Below are positions 1 through 10,694 of a stretch of 64,000 nucleotides of DNA, piece by piece (the stretch's first letter is position 1; each line of letters opens with the position of its first letter). A model generated the notes under the pieces. It did not search any database. It had not been told where the DNA came from and was given only the letters and a program-made list of their open reading frames with translations. Both the position numbers and the translations under genes were made by a program. This stretch comes from Gracilariopsis chorda (Eukaryota > Rhodophyta > Florideophyceae > Gracilariales > Gracilariaceae): NCBI GenBank assembly GCA_003194525.1, contig NBIV01000243.1, positions 1 to 64,000 on the forward strand, given 5' to 3'.

Positions 1-2382
1 CACCTCGAAGTCGAATTCCGCAAGGCAGAGCCTCCAACGCATTAAGCGGCCTGACGGTTCAGAGACTGTCATGAGCCATCGTAATGACGAGTGATCCGTG
101 TAAACGGTGAAGTGCACACCCCATAAGATAGGGGGCGGAGAGTGGAGAGTGCCCACACAACTGCAAGACACTCTTTCTCCGAGACGGAGTAATTCCGCTC
201 GTGAACATTCAGTGAGCGTGACCAGTACCCAATAGGGTTCGTTCTCCTTCGGGAGTTGTCTGAAAGAGAGCGCAACCTACTTGGTAGTCACTAGCATCCG
301 TGTCTACGGTGAACGGTAGTCCGGTTCGGTAACGATAAGATCGGTGCTGATGTTACAGTCTCCTTGATGGAGTTAAACGCCTTCGTCTCGACGGACGTAA
401 AGGGTTCCAATTTCGGTGGTTGGCCTTTCCGCAAGAGCGCGTTCAAGGGTGCTGAGATATCCGCGCAATTCGGGATAAACCGTCGATAGACGTTGACTAA
501 TCCTAGAAATGAGCGCAGTTCCGTTTGAGTGGCGGGTTCATTCGCTTGACGGAGCGACTTAACTCGAGCTTCCTCGATCATCACACGCCCAGGGCGGATT
601 ATGTGGCTCAGATACTTCACTGTATCTGTAAATAACTCACATTCCTCAACTTCAGAGTAACTCCAGCCTCACGTAGCGTGGTCATGGATATCTCTCACGT
701 GTGTGAGGGTGGTCATCCCAGATTATCTGAGAATACTATGATATCGTCCAGGTAGACGAGGCATGTACGCCATTTGAAGCGAGCCAGTAGTATGTCGATA
801 GCACGCTGGAAAGTAGCGGGAGCATTGGTCAAACCAAAAGGCATCCGTCTGAAACTGTAGAGTCCGGAGTCACAGACAAAAAGCCGTCTTGTCGAGGTCC
901 TGTTCCCTGACGGGCACCTGCCAGTATCCCCAATTGGCGTCTAGAGCCGTGAAAACGGTAGCATTTCCGAGTGAATCGATGTACTCATCCATTCGTGAGA
1001 TCGGGTACACATCCTTGATGGTTACGGCGTTCAGTCCACGTTAGTCATGCAAAAGCGCCAGGATCCATCTGGTTTCGGAGCCAGTACCACTGGGGATGCC
1101 CACGGCGACTGAGCCGGTTCTATTACTCCAGCTCGGAGCATCTTTTCCACTTGGAATTCTTCCTCTTCTCGAGCTTTAGGGCCTGCCCTATAGGGGTGCT
1201 GAGCGATCGGCCTGGTATCAGGTAGCAAGTCAATCCGGTGCTCCGTTATAGTAATCTCCCTAGGGAGCCATCCCACATCGTGGCGAAATTCCGTAGCATC
1301 TCACGGACACGTTCACGGTGCGATTCTGGCACATGACCGAGGTCAAGTTCCTCGAGTTCTTTCACGGGATCAATCCGGTCGTAACTCGTTCGAACCGGCT
1401 TAGTATCCGAGCATTTCGGCATTTGGACGACAGTGTCCTCCCCCTTGTTAGAGTGAACGAGACCGAGGACATCGGCGGCGGTCATTCTCGTGGGAACCAT
1501 CGCGGTGGGGTGGGGCATTACCGAACCAATGACTTGGTTTTTCACCAGTGACTGGGGCGTAGAGCCTAGATTGGCGACAAGCACGTTGACCGGTTTATCG
1601 GGCTCAATTTGAGCTACTCCATTCGCCACGGCGAGTTGATACCTATCATATAAGGATGAAAGGGGTTGAATTACTCGTAAACCGTGTTGACGGGAAGTGA
1701 CTCGTACCCGAACTAGGGATTCCGGTGGACGTTGGACAGACGAGGCAACGCGGAGCTTTGTAGAGTCCCGGGAAGCCGGTGGGGGTTCCTGCGCAGCAGG
1801 TAATGGAACGTGCTTCTTCGAGGCACGTCGTAGAGGACGACGTACGATCGAAACGGAGGAGCCGTCTTCCATTTCCACACGTCTTAGACGGGGCCTGATG
1901 GCATCGACGAATCTGTCACAGAAGTCGCATCCCAAGATCAAAGGGGCGGCGAGTTTCCGACAAACAATAAAGTTGAGTTTCACAAGAAAGGAGCCAAGGC
2001 GCACGACCAGGTCGATTGTCCCAAACGTTGATAAAGGGTTATCATTCGCATCTGCGACATCCGGTATCACGCCTTGGCGGATCTGAGACTGCAATGACGG
2101 TGGCAGGAGCGACTCAACGATGAAGTTCGGGCCTGCACCTGTTTCCAAAACAGTGAAAACTCGCACCATAAACTGGGTGGAAAGGCCAAGGTCAGCATAT
2201 ACCTTGTAGTTTCTCTTGGCCATTACCAAAACTCTGTCCGGGAACCGGTTGTTTCGAACACGTTTCCACGGTCGACGCAGAACACTAAAGTGTTCAGAGT
2301 TCAAGTCTGAGACGGCCTGTTTCCTAGTAAGGATTTTGACCGGGGAGCGAGGCAGTGACCCCTCGGGCGCCTTCACCCTCAA
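1..2382 (-). pseudogene. pol: pol of E1 (protease, RT, RNase H)
   Basis: The frame from 2382 to 1246 holds a retropepsin-like protease with the active-site tripeptide read as ETGAGPNF (Asp to Glu) and a later LILGCDFCDRF segment. The RT N-terminus spans 1276-1031 (AGVIEPAQSPWASPVVLAPK, PDGSWRF). The RT core to about 620 is broken by frameshifts. The connection domain occupies 620-291 (ELRSFLGLVNVYRRFIPN) and RNase H 275-69 ([25 protein letters not shown]). Integrase is outside the window. Relative to gag, pol lies in another frame, which could be normal frameshifting or decay. Not functional as it stands. Confidence 0.87.
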
Positions 2383-2420
2383 CTCTGATGGCGCCTCTCC
2401 CGTAGGTGAGACTCCCGAAA

Positions 2421-4534
2421 TCAGTTTTCCTGAGCTCGTTCCGCCTGAGGCGGGGTCTCAGAGTCCTGAACCACTAGCAGTGGAGCGCTAGCGGGGGTGT
2501 CTTTTCGAACAAGACGGGGGTTAGTGACCTGCTCAGCAGGGGAAAGCAACGCGTGTCGCGGGTTCGTATCCGGGATATTCCGGGGGAAGTCCGTCTTCGC
2601 TCGTAAGTACGATGCAATCGGAACGGTCTGCTTCTCCGCTGGAGTAAGGGCTTCATAGTTACTGATCACTCGGGTTACTTCTCTCAAGTTGAGGATGCAG
2701 TTCGGTGAAATGTGACCGTGTTCGTAACATATGTGGCATATGACTCCAGAGCGTGGGGGCGGCTGACCGGAACGAGCATCCGTGTGTCTCACCGCTGGGC
2801 GGGTATCCTTCCATCCGGGACGACTCTGCCGGAGGGCACCATTCGAATAGGGAATGCGAGGTCCGTGAACACGGGGTCCGTCAACATACAGCAGGGAATG
2901 CTCCTGAGCTGTGTCGTAGGACGCATCCGTCGTGGACGGCAGTTCCGTGGTCGGAATAGACTGAGCATCGGCCTGAGCGAGGTACACGTTATCGTAGTCC
3001 CTTCAAGGGCGTCCACTCGCTGCTAGCGATAAAGATGGTGAACTGGCTTCCATCATCAACGCCTTGGCGGGACGAGACTTCGATGCAGGGATACGAGCTC
3101 GAAGTGCATCACCTTCCGCTTGCGCGTGTTGAATCAACTCCAAGTAGGTGGTGTTACGACAATCCTCCCGATATCGGGCCACCAGCGTACAGATTGCCGG
3201 ATCCAATCCATCGATGTACATGGTGCAGCGCTCTCCAGAGGAGTAAACATTGCCACACCTGTGGAAAGCCTTATTAAGGCGTACCGAGAATTCGGTTTCC
3301 GTCTCTCCAGATTTCTGGCGGGTATCGCGTAAAGCGAGAATAGCCGCCTGAATAGCGTTGTTCGTCGCGTAGGATCGCAAGAGGTACTGAACCGCTTCCG
3401 GCCAGCACGTTACACCTCCTTCGGAGGCTCGGGAAGAACCTCTTACAGAGTTGTATTGATCCTCGGCGAGGCCACGTAGAAAATACGGTAGGGCAATAAA
3501 CGCCTGTCCTTCGTTCATACCAAGTATGCCCGCTTCGGAAACGAACCTTCCGAGGAAGTCTAACACCAATATGGGATCCTCTCCAGAAAAGTACTGGTTA
3601 CGAAGGGAAAGCTGCATACGCTTTATGCAGTCCTTCACCTTACCCGTACCACGGGGTGTATGATCCAATGAGGAGTCCTCAAGCCGATAATATCGGTACG
3701 ATACCAACCTCTTGTAGAGGGGATTAGTACATTTGAGTTCCCTCAATCCTAAGTGCTTCCTCCCCTTCCTCCGGGGGCGAATCACACCTTGGGTGGAAGA
3801 AGACCGTTTAGAATGGGACGGGCGTCGGCGACGATCATCGTCCGACGAAGAATCCGACGACACCGAACCATCTGAATGGTGAGAATCCTGTGAAGACAGG
3901 GAGGAATCCGACGAGTCGGGATCGTGCTTGGGTTGCTTCTTACGAGTGCGGCGGGTAGAATCTTTCTTCTCGCGCTTCGCTTTTTGCGAGACAGCAGCGG
4001 CCTCACCCGGGACGTTGTCATCCATCAAGATAGTTTGCTCCAACGTCCTCAGACGGGCACTGACACGATCAAATCGGGTTTCCACATTCTCGACATAGTT
4101 GGCAGGACCACCAAAACATTCCAGCACAGTGTTGATATCTGCCCTTAAAAGCCGAATGTCCTCAGCCAAATCCTTCATAGAAGAGGTATCAAACCTAACA
4201 CGCAGGACTTCAACTCCTCCACGAGGGTATTGTGTGCTTCACGCACCTCATCAAGCTGCGCTTGGACACTAGGGGGGGCGTCGGTATCGGGTTCTCCCCT
4301 CCGGGGTGCAGCTACATCGGCAGAAGCCGGGTCGACACCACAGTTGGGAGCGTCCTTCAACGCCTTAGGCGGGGGTTTCTGGGCTCTCGACGAGTCTTGG
4401 CCCTTCGACTTGCCTTTCAAAGTGGCACGTCGAGGGTGGCCAGCGGGGACCTTCGAGATCTCTGCCTGTTCCACGTCACTGACGGAATGACTCCGCGTGA
4501 CAACGGGTTCGGCGGAGGATGGTCGCCGAGACAT
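2421..4534 (-). pseudogene. gag: gag of E1
   Basis: Structural capsid/nucleocapsid polyprotein of a gypsy element. An N-terminal Ser/Pro/Lys-rich part with a short helical stretch (start MSRRPSS at 4534) is followed by a frameshift near 4195. The main frame then runs from 4178. A Ser/Asp/Arg-rich linker precedes the capsid-like core (motifs YRYYRLEDSS, FSGEDPILVLDFL, YFLRGLAEDQYNSVRG), which is shared with E2 and E3. An in-frame TGA at 3003-3005 separates the capsid from the nucleocapsid part. The latter carries a complete CCHC zinc knuckle, CHICYEHGHISPNC, near 2700. The best preserved gag of the family here, but not translatable as one protein. Confidence 0.85.
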
Positions 4535-4625
4535 GTGTAGACCAAAAACTCCCACGAAGTGGTAAGAAACCAAAAGTTTGGACAGTGAATCTCCGAGGAG
4601 AGGTAATAAAAAACCTAACCGTTTC

Positions 4626-4646
4626 CGATTCTAGGTCGGGAGACCA
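4626..4646 (-). promoter_or_regulatory. tRNA primer binding site of E1
   Basis: Minus-strand reading is TGGTCTCCCGACCTAGAATC. It starts with TGG, the complement of tRNA 3' CCA. Next come a discriminator base, seven bases for the acceptor strand, five for the T stem (CCTAG) and the start of the T loop (AATCG). This matches canonical tRNA 3'-end geometry. The tRNA species is not identified. Confidence 0.75.
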
Positions 4647-4649
4647 CTT

Positions 4650-5332
4650 TGTAGTGCAATACCCGCAAGCGGGACAACACACGAAGACGTTCGGAATCTT
4701 CCCCTCTGGAGGGTAACACAGCGAACGGAGCCTCTCCGGATGAGCACGACGAAGTCTGGTTGTAAAGCCGAGGCTCACCCTCACGCCAAGCGGGGAGGGT
4801 TGAAAAGGTAGGATTAGGATCACCACGAATGGGAAAACAGCCCTTCCAAGGAGTACGAGTCCACGTAAGGGGGGGGGGGCGTAACGGGATACCGGCACGA
4901 GAGACACGCGTCAGCGGTGACGAGCAACCACACAAAGGGGTAGGAACCACAAGAGTGGGGTAAGTGAAATACGGGGGATGCCCGATTGGGGGGCGACGGG
5001 GGTGTGGGCCAACGGGACCACGAAAGAAAGGTACAAAGGAAACCCTATACAGGGGCGAGAACACGGCGGTGGTGAATTAAGTGACAAGTGCCCAAGGCGG
5101 TGATACTCCTAGTGACGCAGGGTGGATAGGTCTACCGTTAGTAACGCGGCTTTACCTCCGAGGAGTGTAGAAGACTCGCGAAAGCGGAAAAGACTTAGAG
5201 CCAAGAACCCTGGTTGGGGAAGTTTACTCAGTGTCAGGGCGAGGTCGCCGAGCCACTATATAGTGTAGTAATCTCCCTACTGTAGCGTAGATAAATAATA
5301 AATAATAAATATAAGTTAACTAAATGTCCACA
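4650..5332 (-). repeat. 5' LTR of E1
   Basis: The minus-strand LTR would begin TGTGGACATT at 5332 and end CACTACA at 4650, followed after three bases by the primer binding site. The inner boundary is well supported by that site. The outer boundary is inferred from the TG start and from where copia sequence resumes. The partner LTR is off the window, so the limits cannot be confirmed by comparison. Confidence 0.6.
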
Positions 5333-5544
5333 CCGTGGTGCCAACCTTCTCTTGACTATCCGTGTCACACGTGGTCCACTCACGCCTTGGGCGGCACACG
5401 GCGCAATCACAACTGTGCAACTGGTGCACAGTGCGGATCCGCTGAGGGCTGAGACACCCGCTAATAGCGGTAGTAATCATAAACACGCGAAAGCGGCAAA
5501 AACACCAAGTCCACAGGGCATCGCTGAGTCTTCCTCCTTGAGGA

Positions 5545-6912
5545 TTGCACTTCAATAAGGAAAAAGAGGACATTAGAAAAGACTCAGCCACAGTGCAACT
5601 GGATATAATAAGACTTCTTCTCTCAATTACAACTTTCCTCGGATTCCGACTTGCTGCGATCAACATTAAGGGCACATACCTCCAGAGCGGCCCGATAAGG
5701 AGATCCATATTCGTCCGTCAACCACGAGAATGGGATGGCATACGTGGCATATTGTGGAAACTAACGAAACTTCCTTACGGTATCGTCGAAGCAGGAAGGC
5801 AATGGATGAAGACCGTGGAAGAATGGATGCTCACGTACGGCGGAATAGAACGGATACTAGGCATAGGACAGTTGTACGTCAAGCGCAAAAGCAAGAAAAT
5901 CGTGATGATAATCGCGAAGCTTACCGATGAATTTCTGATGGCAGGTAGCATTGAAGAAATGCAACGGTTTATTGCAAGAATACGCAAGAGGTTCGTCATC
6001 GGAAAGGCAGTGGTGAATCAGAAGATTCTCTGCAGCGGATGCAAGATTGAACAAGACGAACATGGCTCAGTGACTATGTCAATGCATAGATATATGAAGA
6101 GAATCAAGGTCATTCACCTTGATCGGACAAGGCGCAAGCAGGCTCTCTCATAGGTAACAGAAGTCGAGAAAAGAACTTTCAGATCGCTAGTAGGAACTCT
6201 GCTGTACCTTAGGAACGCAGTTATGCCACAAGCTTCGCCCATTGCATCGCTGATGCAACAACGAATATCTAACCTGAAAGTGCAGGACATTGTCGATGCG
6301 AATGTATCAGTCAACGAATTGCTACGCATAAGCCCCATTCTTCGTTTCATAAGACCTTTGGAAATCCGATGCACAGCTATCGTCACTTTCTCGGATGCTT
6401 CACATGCAGTAAAAGAACGAGACTACGGACAATCCGGAATGCCGCAAGGAATTAAAGTTACAACAGCCAGCAGAAACATATTCCACACCATCGACCGGTC
6501 AAGCCACAAAGAGAAATGGATTTCTTACTCTGCATATGGTGCAGAAGTTCTGGCATGTGCTTTTGCAGATGATCGTGGATACTACGTCAAGAACGCTATA
6601 CGCTCTATGTTCAGCACCTGTTTCATAACACATGAGATTGGGGTGGATTCGAAGGAATTATGGGACACGATAACAACACTACATGAATGACACGAGTACC
6701 AACTGCGACCTACCGTAAAACGCATTCGCAACAGTTTCGAAGCTGGAGAGCTTGATAAGCTCATGTGGATACAAGGTAATCGTAACCTTGCAGAAGGCTT
6801 AAAAAAGAGGAACTACGATATCCAGACAAAAATTGATTTTTTTTGCTGCACTGGAATTTGGAAGTCCAATAACGATCCAACAAAAGAAGTCAACAGTAAA
6901 CGTTGGGTATAA
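5545..6912 (+). pseudogene. pol: copia-type reverse transcriptase / RNase H
   Basis: An ORF from 5545 to 6153 shows RVT_2-type RT: LGFRLAAINIKGTYLQSGPI (the usual D of DIKGAYLQ is N here), then LWKLTKLPYGIVEAGRQW. The usual YVDDxL motif reads LTDEFLMAG, so the catalytic pair has decayed. After a TAG at 6151-6153 the same product continues (TEVEKRTFRSLVGTLLYL) into a RNase H-like segment at 6223-6690 (VTFSDASHA, SYSAYGAEVLACAFADD), and ends in the copia-like tail near 6912. Upstream 5352-5545 looks like out-of-frame pol remnant. Dead copy. Confidence 0.8.
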
Positions 6913-7012
6913 CAACTGCATGACTTATTTGTGTACGTGTTGGGGTTACGAACACAGCTGATGAAGATAGTCTGTGTGCGAGTTAACCATTGATCAGGTC
7001 AACTCAGGGGAG

Positions 7013-7278
7013 TGTGATGAGACGTATATGTATCGAATTGATATTGGACTTTGTAATTAAACAAAGGCACGCGCCAGAATTTATTGCAGCGCACCGCGAT
7101 AGCTGACATACATGAAAGGTCGGAACAGAAAGATATATCAGGAGGGAGAACGGCCGCGTGCGAGTGTTATAAAAGGAGCGATGAGGCTCAGAGTAAACGA
7201 GAGGAGAGGGCCAAGCGAGAGAAGAAGGGCGGACTCCGGGCAATTGTGCTTAATACTGTGCTCTGATTGTATTTGTCA
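7013..7278 (+). repeat. candidate 3' LTR of the copia element
   Basis: Directly after a short purine run (CAGGGGAG, 7005-7012) a segment starts TGTGATGAG and ends TTTGTCA, with a TATAAAA box at 7168-7174. Size and TG...CA ends fit a small copia LTR. There is no second copy in the window to compare. Confidence 0.45.
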
Positions 7279-7717
7279 CCGTCCGTAATTAGTATGGAGT
7301 CCACTCAACCCACAGTGGGGTTACGAAGTTCCCATGGTGCACCCTTCGTACGTGAACGGTCGCACCAAATGCACGACGGTAAGTTGCGTTTGGCGCTCCA
7401 GTAAAAGACCCCTAGCAGCCGGAGACTGATGGGGGTCTACGAGCAAGGCTATCTGTGCATCATGTACCGTTGGTACCTCCGTACCTACTGGCATTTGTTA
7501 CGAAGGTAAATGATGTGTTTTGTCTGAAACGGAAGTGTTAAACGGTTGAAGGGTTACCGGTCGCATACTATTCGATAGCAAACGTCCTGTATCTATGGTA
7601 CCAACAGCATCCTTCAACCCTGTTCACTGTACCCGAAAGGTTGACAACATCATCCATTTATCGACTGAGAACGTTTCTAACGCACTTGGAAATCTAAGCC
7701 AAACACGAACGTAAACC
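7279..7717. other. no gene seen; kinase upstream region
   Basis: No ORF with recognisable content. Several short GTTACGAAG and GGTACC-like words recur here, similar to words upstream of the recombinase genes (around 10680-10810 and 16930-16970). The promoter of the kinase must lie here, but I see no clear TATA box. Confidence 0.4.
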
Positions 7718-8503
7718 ATGAAGCTGCTCAAGACCGAATTTATATATGAGCTGGGAGAAGAGGGAGTCGTGAAGTTTTCTTTCACAGCCGTTCTCTACAC
7801 AGACCAAGAGAAAGTCTTTGTTACCACAATTCCACGTCGGGTATATGATTCGGACTTACAAAGCCTCGATCTTCATGCATTAAACGGTCGGGAAATTGAC
7901 AGGAACGATATTTATCCTCGTTTTGATGTAGACAGCTTCACCAATGTCTCAGTATCACCAAGGGATAAGGTTTACATTAAGCGGCCAAATGTGATGATGT
8001 ATACATGCGAGGAAAGCGAAGAAGACACTCAACTGTGGAAAGTGATGCGTGAGGAAGCCAAAGTATGTGAGATCTTGAGACAATCCCCTCACCCTAACAT
8101 AGCAAAGTATTTGGGGTGTGAGGTCAAAGACGGATACATCGTTGGGCTCTGTTTCGAGCGATACAGTGAGACCCTGCGCGAACGCGTCGATGGTTGTCCG
8201 CGTAAAGTCGATAGAGCCTCTTGTATCCAGTCAGTTAAGAAGGGAATTCAGCACTTGCACGCTTTAGGTTTCTGTCACAATGATATTAGCCCAGACAACG
8301 TGATGTTCGACGGCTGTAATACTCCAGTGCTCATAGATTTTGATTCATGTCGCCGCGAAGGAGAGCCGTTGGGATCTAAGACTGGGACATTGGGCTTTTC
8401 CCGAACGGGTATTGTGACTTCAGAAGTTGAAAACGATATCTTTGCGCTGCAGAAACTGGAAGAGTATTTGAACCTTATCAATGATCCATGTGGGAAACAG
8501 TAG
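7718..8503 (+). CDS. small eukaryotic-type protein kinase
   Basis: Intact 261-codon ORF. A likely VAIK-type lysine lies in DKVYIKRP (about residue 90), an alpha-C Glu in REEAKVCEIL, and the hinge region in YIVGLCFERYSETLRERV. The catalytic loop is HNDISPDNV (HxD Asp and the Asn both present) and the metal motif is DFD instead of DFG (LIDFDSC). The region that should hold the F helix reads SEVENDIFALQKLEEYL. I see no glycine-rich loop in the first 85 residues, and the C-lobe stops early compared with the usual 250-300-residue domain after the N-lobe. HND plus DFD is common in divergent kinase families of fungi and protists. Substrate unknown. It lies between transposons and beside the recombinase cluster, so it may be a host gene or element cargo. 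Confidence 0.85.
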   Translation: MKLLKTEFIYELGEEGVVKFSFTAVLYTDQEKVFVTTIPRRVYDSDLQSLDLHALNGREIDRNDIYPRFDVDSFTNVSVSPRDKVYIKRPNVMMYTCEESEEDTQLWKVMREEAKVCEILRQSPHPNIAKYLGCEVKDGYIVGLCFERYSETLRERVDGCPRKVDRASCIQSVKKGIQHLHALGFCHNDISPDNVMFDGCNTPVLIDFDSCRREGEPLGSKTGTLGFSRTGIVTSEVENDIFALQKLEEYLNLINDPCGKQ

Positions 8504-8670
8504 TTTATGGTATGGGGGCACAGGCCTTTATTCATCACTTTGCAGCTTGAGCTGGGTCAAATGTACCGGACAAAGTAGTGCTCGGAGACGGAATGCAATG
8601 ACTAAATGCTCGGTGCTCCGAGATATACAGCAACACAGTTAGAACAGAAGCCTATCCAATAAGCAGATGA

Positions 8671-9835
8671 CTAGAGTTTTGTAAAAGCCACTGCTCTTGT
8701 CCTGTGCCCAATGCTGTCGAGGATGGCGATAACTTCGCCAAGTTTCCCCCTTTGGCTTTCATTGAGGGTAGGGCGAGCTGCCTCGCATATGGCGGAAAGC
8801 TGTTCTGCTTTTGAGTAGAAAGTTCGGGTGGAACAGCGCTCAAGAAAATATCCAAGAAACGTTTCCACAAGAGTCTTGTTCGACACATTTTCGAACAAGG
8901 CGCTCCGTTTCCAAACGTCGTATTTGTGGCAAGCAGAGTTGGCCACGCACCAACGCAAGAACTGAGACACAGTTGTCCTCAACTCTTTTTTCCACCTCTC
9001 ACTCGGGTTTAAGTTGAATTCTGGACAGCAAACGAAATCCATAACGCTTCTAAGTCCATCGCAATTTGAAGTGTCCACCCCGATTCCCATGTAAACCGTG
9101 TGGCCCTGCTTCGCTTTGGTGCGAATTTCCATCCGCGCTTCCTTGTTATCAAATATTCTCGGGTTCTTTTTCTTCAGAGCCTTGATTCTAAACCTCCAGG
9201 CAGCTTCTGTTCGACTTGTCACGTTTCCATTGCCATTGGAGGGCTCTCCCCCGCAATCCTCCCCTTTTACACCGGTAGATGTCTCAGATTCTCCTTCGGA
9301 CACAAGGTCAATAACGTCACTGTCGCTTTGTGTTCCTGATTCCATCTCAGTAACATGTTCGACTGAGTCACGAACCCTCTCGGTTTCCAATTCTACATCA
9401 GACACGAGATTGATTGTTTCTATGGAACAGAATTCTGCTGATGAACTTAAACACAAACTATGTGCCTCAGGTTCAACATCAGAGACAGGTTGGATAATGT
9501 GCGTTGAGGTGGGTCCTTTGGAAGACCTGAAGCATTAAATTCGACATCTTCGACAGCTTCTTCCGTGATGACTTCTTCCTGAGTTGTGGGCGGATACGTA
9601 GCTTCATATCCCCAACGGATCTCAGGGTGACAGCTTCTGTGCTCCTGCAGCGCAAATTGTGTTGAGGGGTAGCTGCATCATATTCGTGAGGCAGATCATG
9701 CACAGATTTGAATTCCTCGAACGATACGGCGTCCATGCCTGCAAAGTGAACAGGAGAAATGTGGGCTGGTGTTGAAGACGAACAAGACAGTCTCTTGGAA
9801 TGATCGAGGATCTCGTGGGCAGTGTGGGTAGCCAT
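8671..9835 (-). pseudogene. tyrosine-recombinase-like gene A, frameshifted and lacking the catalytic domain
   Basis: Starts with the same MATHTAHEIL N-terminus as gene B (9835). After about 100 codons one extra base near 9535 (run ATTAAA versus ATAAA in B) shifts the frame to an early stop at 9479. Ignoring that base, the frame continues into the 261-codon ORF 9456-8671. This carries an acidic, Ser-rich linker and a core-binding-like domain with the family motif TTVSQFLRWCVANSACHKYDVWK. It ends (AVAFTKL) before any catalytic Arg/Tyr region. About 390 codons against 603 in B. Either a truncated pseudogene or, if the frameshift is an error, a DNA-binding-only protein. Confidence 0.72.
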
Positions 9836-9870
9836 CTATACGGGAGAGCGTGGGGACTTGCACTAGAACG

Positions 9871-9880
9871 CTTATATAGA
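9871..9880 (-). promoter_or_regulatory. TATA box of gene A
   Basis: Minus-strand CTATATAAG lies about 40 bases upstream of the ATG at 9835. The identical box stands before gene B inside the duplicated block. Confidence 0.55.
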
Positions 9881-10310
9881 GAGGTTGACTTCTTCACGAA
9901 GCCCCCCCAACACGTGATATGCCATGGCAATATCTGAACCTTGATCTCTCCCGGCAAAGCACCTGTCGGAAAATCTTCACTCGGAAGCAACTGCACAAGT
10001 TTTGGTTAAAAAGTATCCTGATATGTGCTATTTTGGGAGCGTCGGAATGGATCCACACAAATTCAGCCCCACTTTGTAGCAGAAAGCTGCGTCGGGCTCT
10101 TGTTGCAACGGTAGAATCTTCCCATGTGCGTCAGAGAGAGCAACCCTAGTGGGTGTGAACGTGCACTCACCGGAAAAGCTCTTGCGTGAGATCAAAGATG
10201 ATCCATACAAATCTTCTAAGAACGCGTTCAAAAGTGCTTCAATGCATTTGAGTATACTTCGTTGCGTTTGATGCACAGCAACTGATACGTCCAACCTTTC
10301 GGGCCACTGT

Positions 10311-10328
10311 CATCCCCGCTCGGGGATG
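10311..10328. repeat. perfect palindrome upstream of gene A
   Basis: CATCCCCGCTCGGGGATG: 8-base arms around CT. The same element is at 16507-16524 upstream of gene B. Could be a protein binding site or a hairpin; function unknown. Confidence 0.7.
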
Positions 10329-10675
10329 CCAAGAAAGTGATGGTTTATCTGGGGAGCCCCTGAAAAGATGACGGATACGCTAATCCTGCTCCTTTATGAT
10401 GCAGTACAAAAAGCTCAGAGCGTTTTGTTCCTTGCGCAGCGTCGCCTGATGACAGTATGAACTCTGCTTGTGAGTGATTTGGCCGATTGTTCCTCACGCA
10501 CGAGAGTTTGTTCCACGAGGGTCACGTTTTCAGCACGCTCGTAGCAAAGGGGGCGGTTTAGGACATAGAACGCGCAAGTTATCCTGCGTTGGCGAAATAC
10601 AGCTAGCTGTATATTGGTGGATCCACCAACCAAAGGCTCTCCACATCACCACGTGGCATTATACCACGTTGTGAC

Positions 10676-10694
10676 CGTTACCCAGTGGGTAACG
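10676..10694. repeat. perfect palindrome at the edge of the duplicated block
   Basis: CGTTACCCAGTGGGTAACG: 8-base arms around AGT, immediately after the point where copy 1 stops matching copy 2. GTTACCC/GGTAACG words recur upstream of gene C and at 16960-16970. Possible recombinase or regulatory site. Confidence 0.6.

Larger units (their letters stand above)
1..5332 (-). mobile_element. Ty3/gypsy LTR retrotransposon E1, truncated by the window edge
   Basis: Read on the minus strand the order is LTR (5332-4650), tRNA primer site (4646-4629), gag (4534-2421), then protease, reverse transcriptase and RNase H running off the left edge. Integrase and the second LTR lie outside the window. Protease-RT-RNase H order and the protein similarity to E2 and E3 place it in Ty3/gypsy. 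Several stops and frameshifts in gag and pol make it a decayed copy. The sequence right of the LTR is the middle of a copia RT gene, so E1 probably inserted into that copia element. I cannot test the target duplication because the left junction is not in the window. Confidence 0.88.
5333..7278 (+). mobile_element. 3' part of a Ty1/copia retrotransposon
   Basis: The RT and RNase H end of a copia-type pol is followed by a purine-rich run and a candidate LTR. The upstream part (gag, protease, integrase) is absent and would lie beyond E1 to the left if E1 is nested here. Gene order with RT last is the copia hallmark. Confidence 0.75.
9505..10673. repeat. duplicated block, copy 1 (promoter plus N-terminus of gene A)
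   Basis: Nearly identical to 15700-16869 at a constant offset of 6196 bases over 9540-10673. By eye I find only about half a dozen substitutions and one single-base indel. It covers the first 100 codons, the TATA box and about 800 bases of upstream DNA. Similarity fades within the coding sequence at the left end and stops sharply after CACGTTGTGACCG on the right. Same orientation in both copies. Confidence 0.93.
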
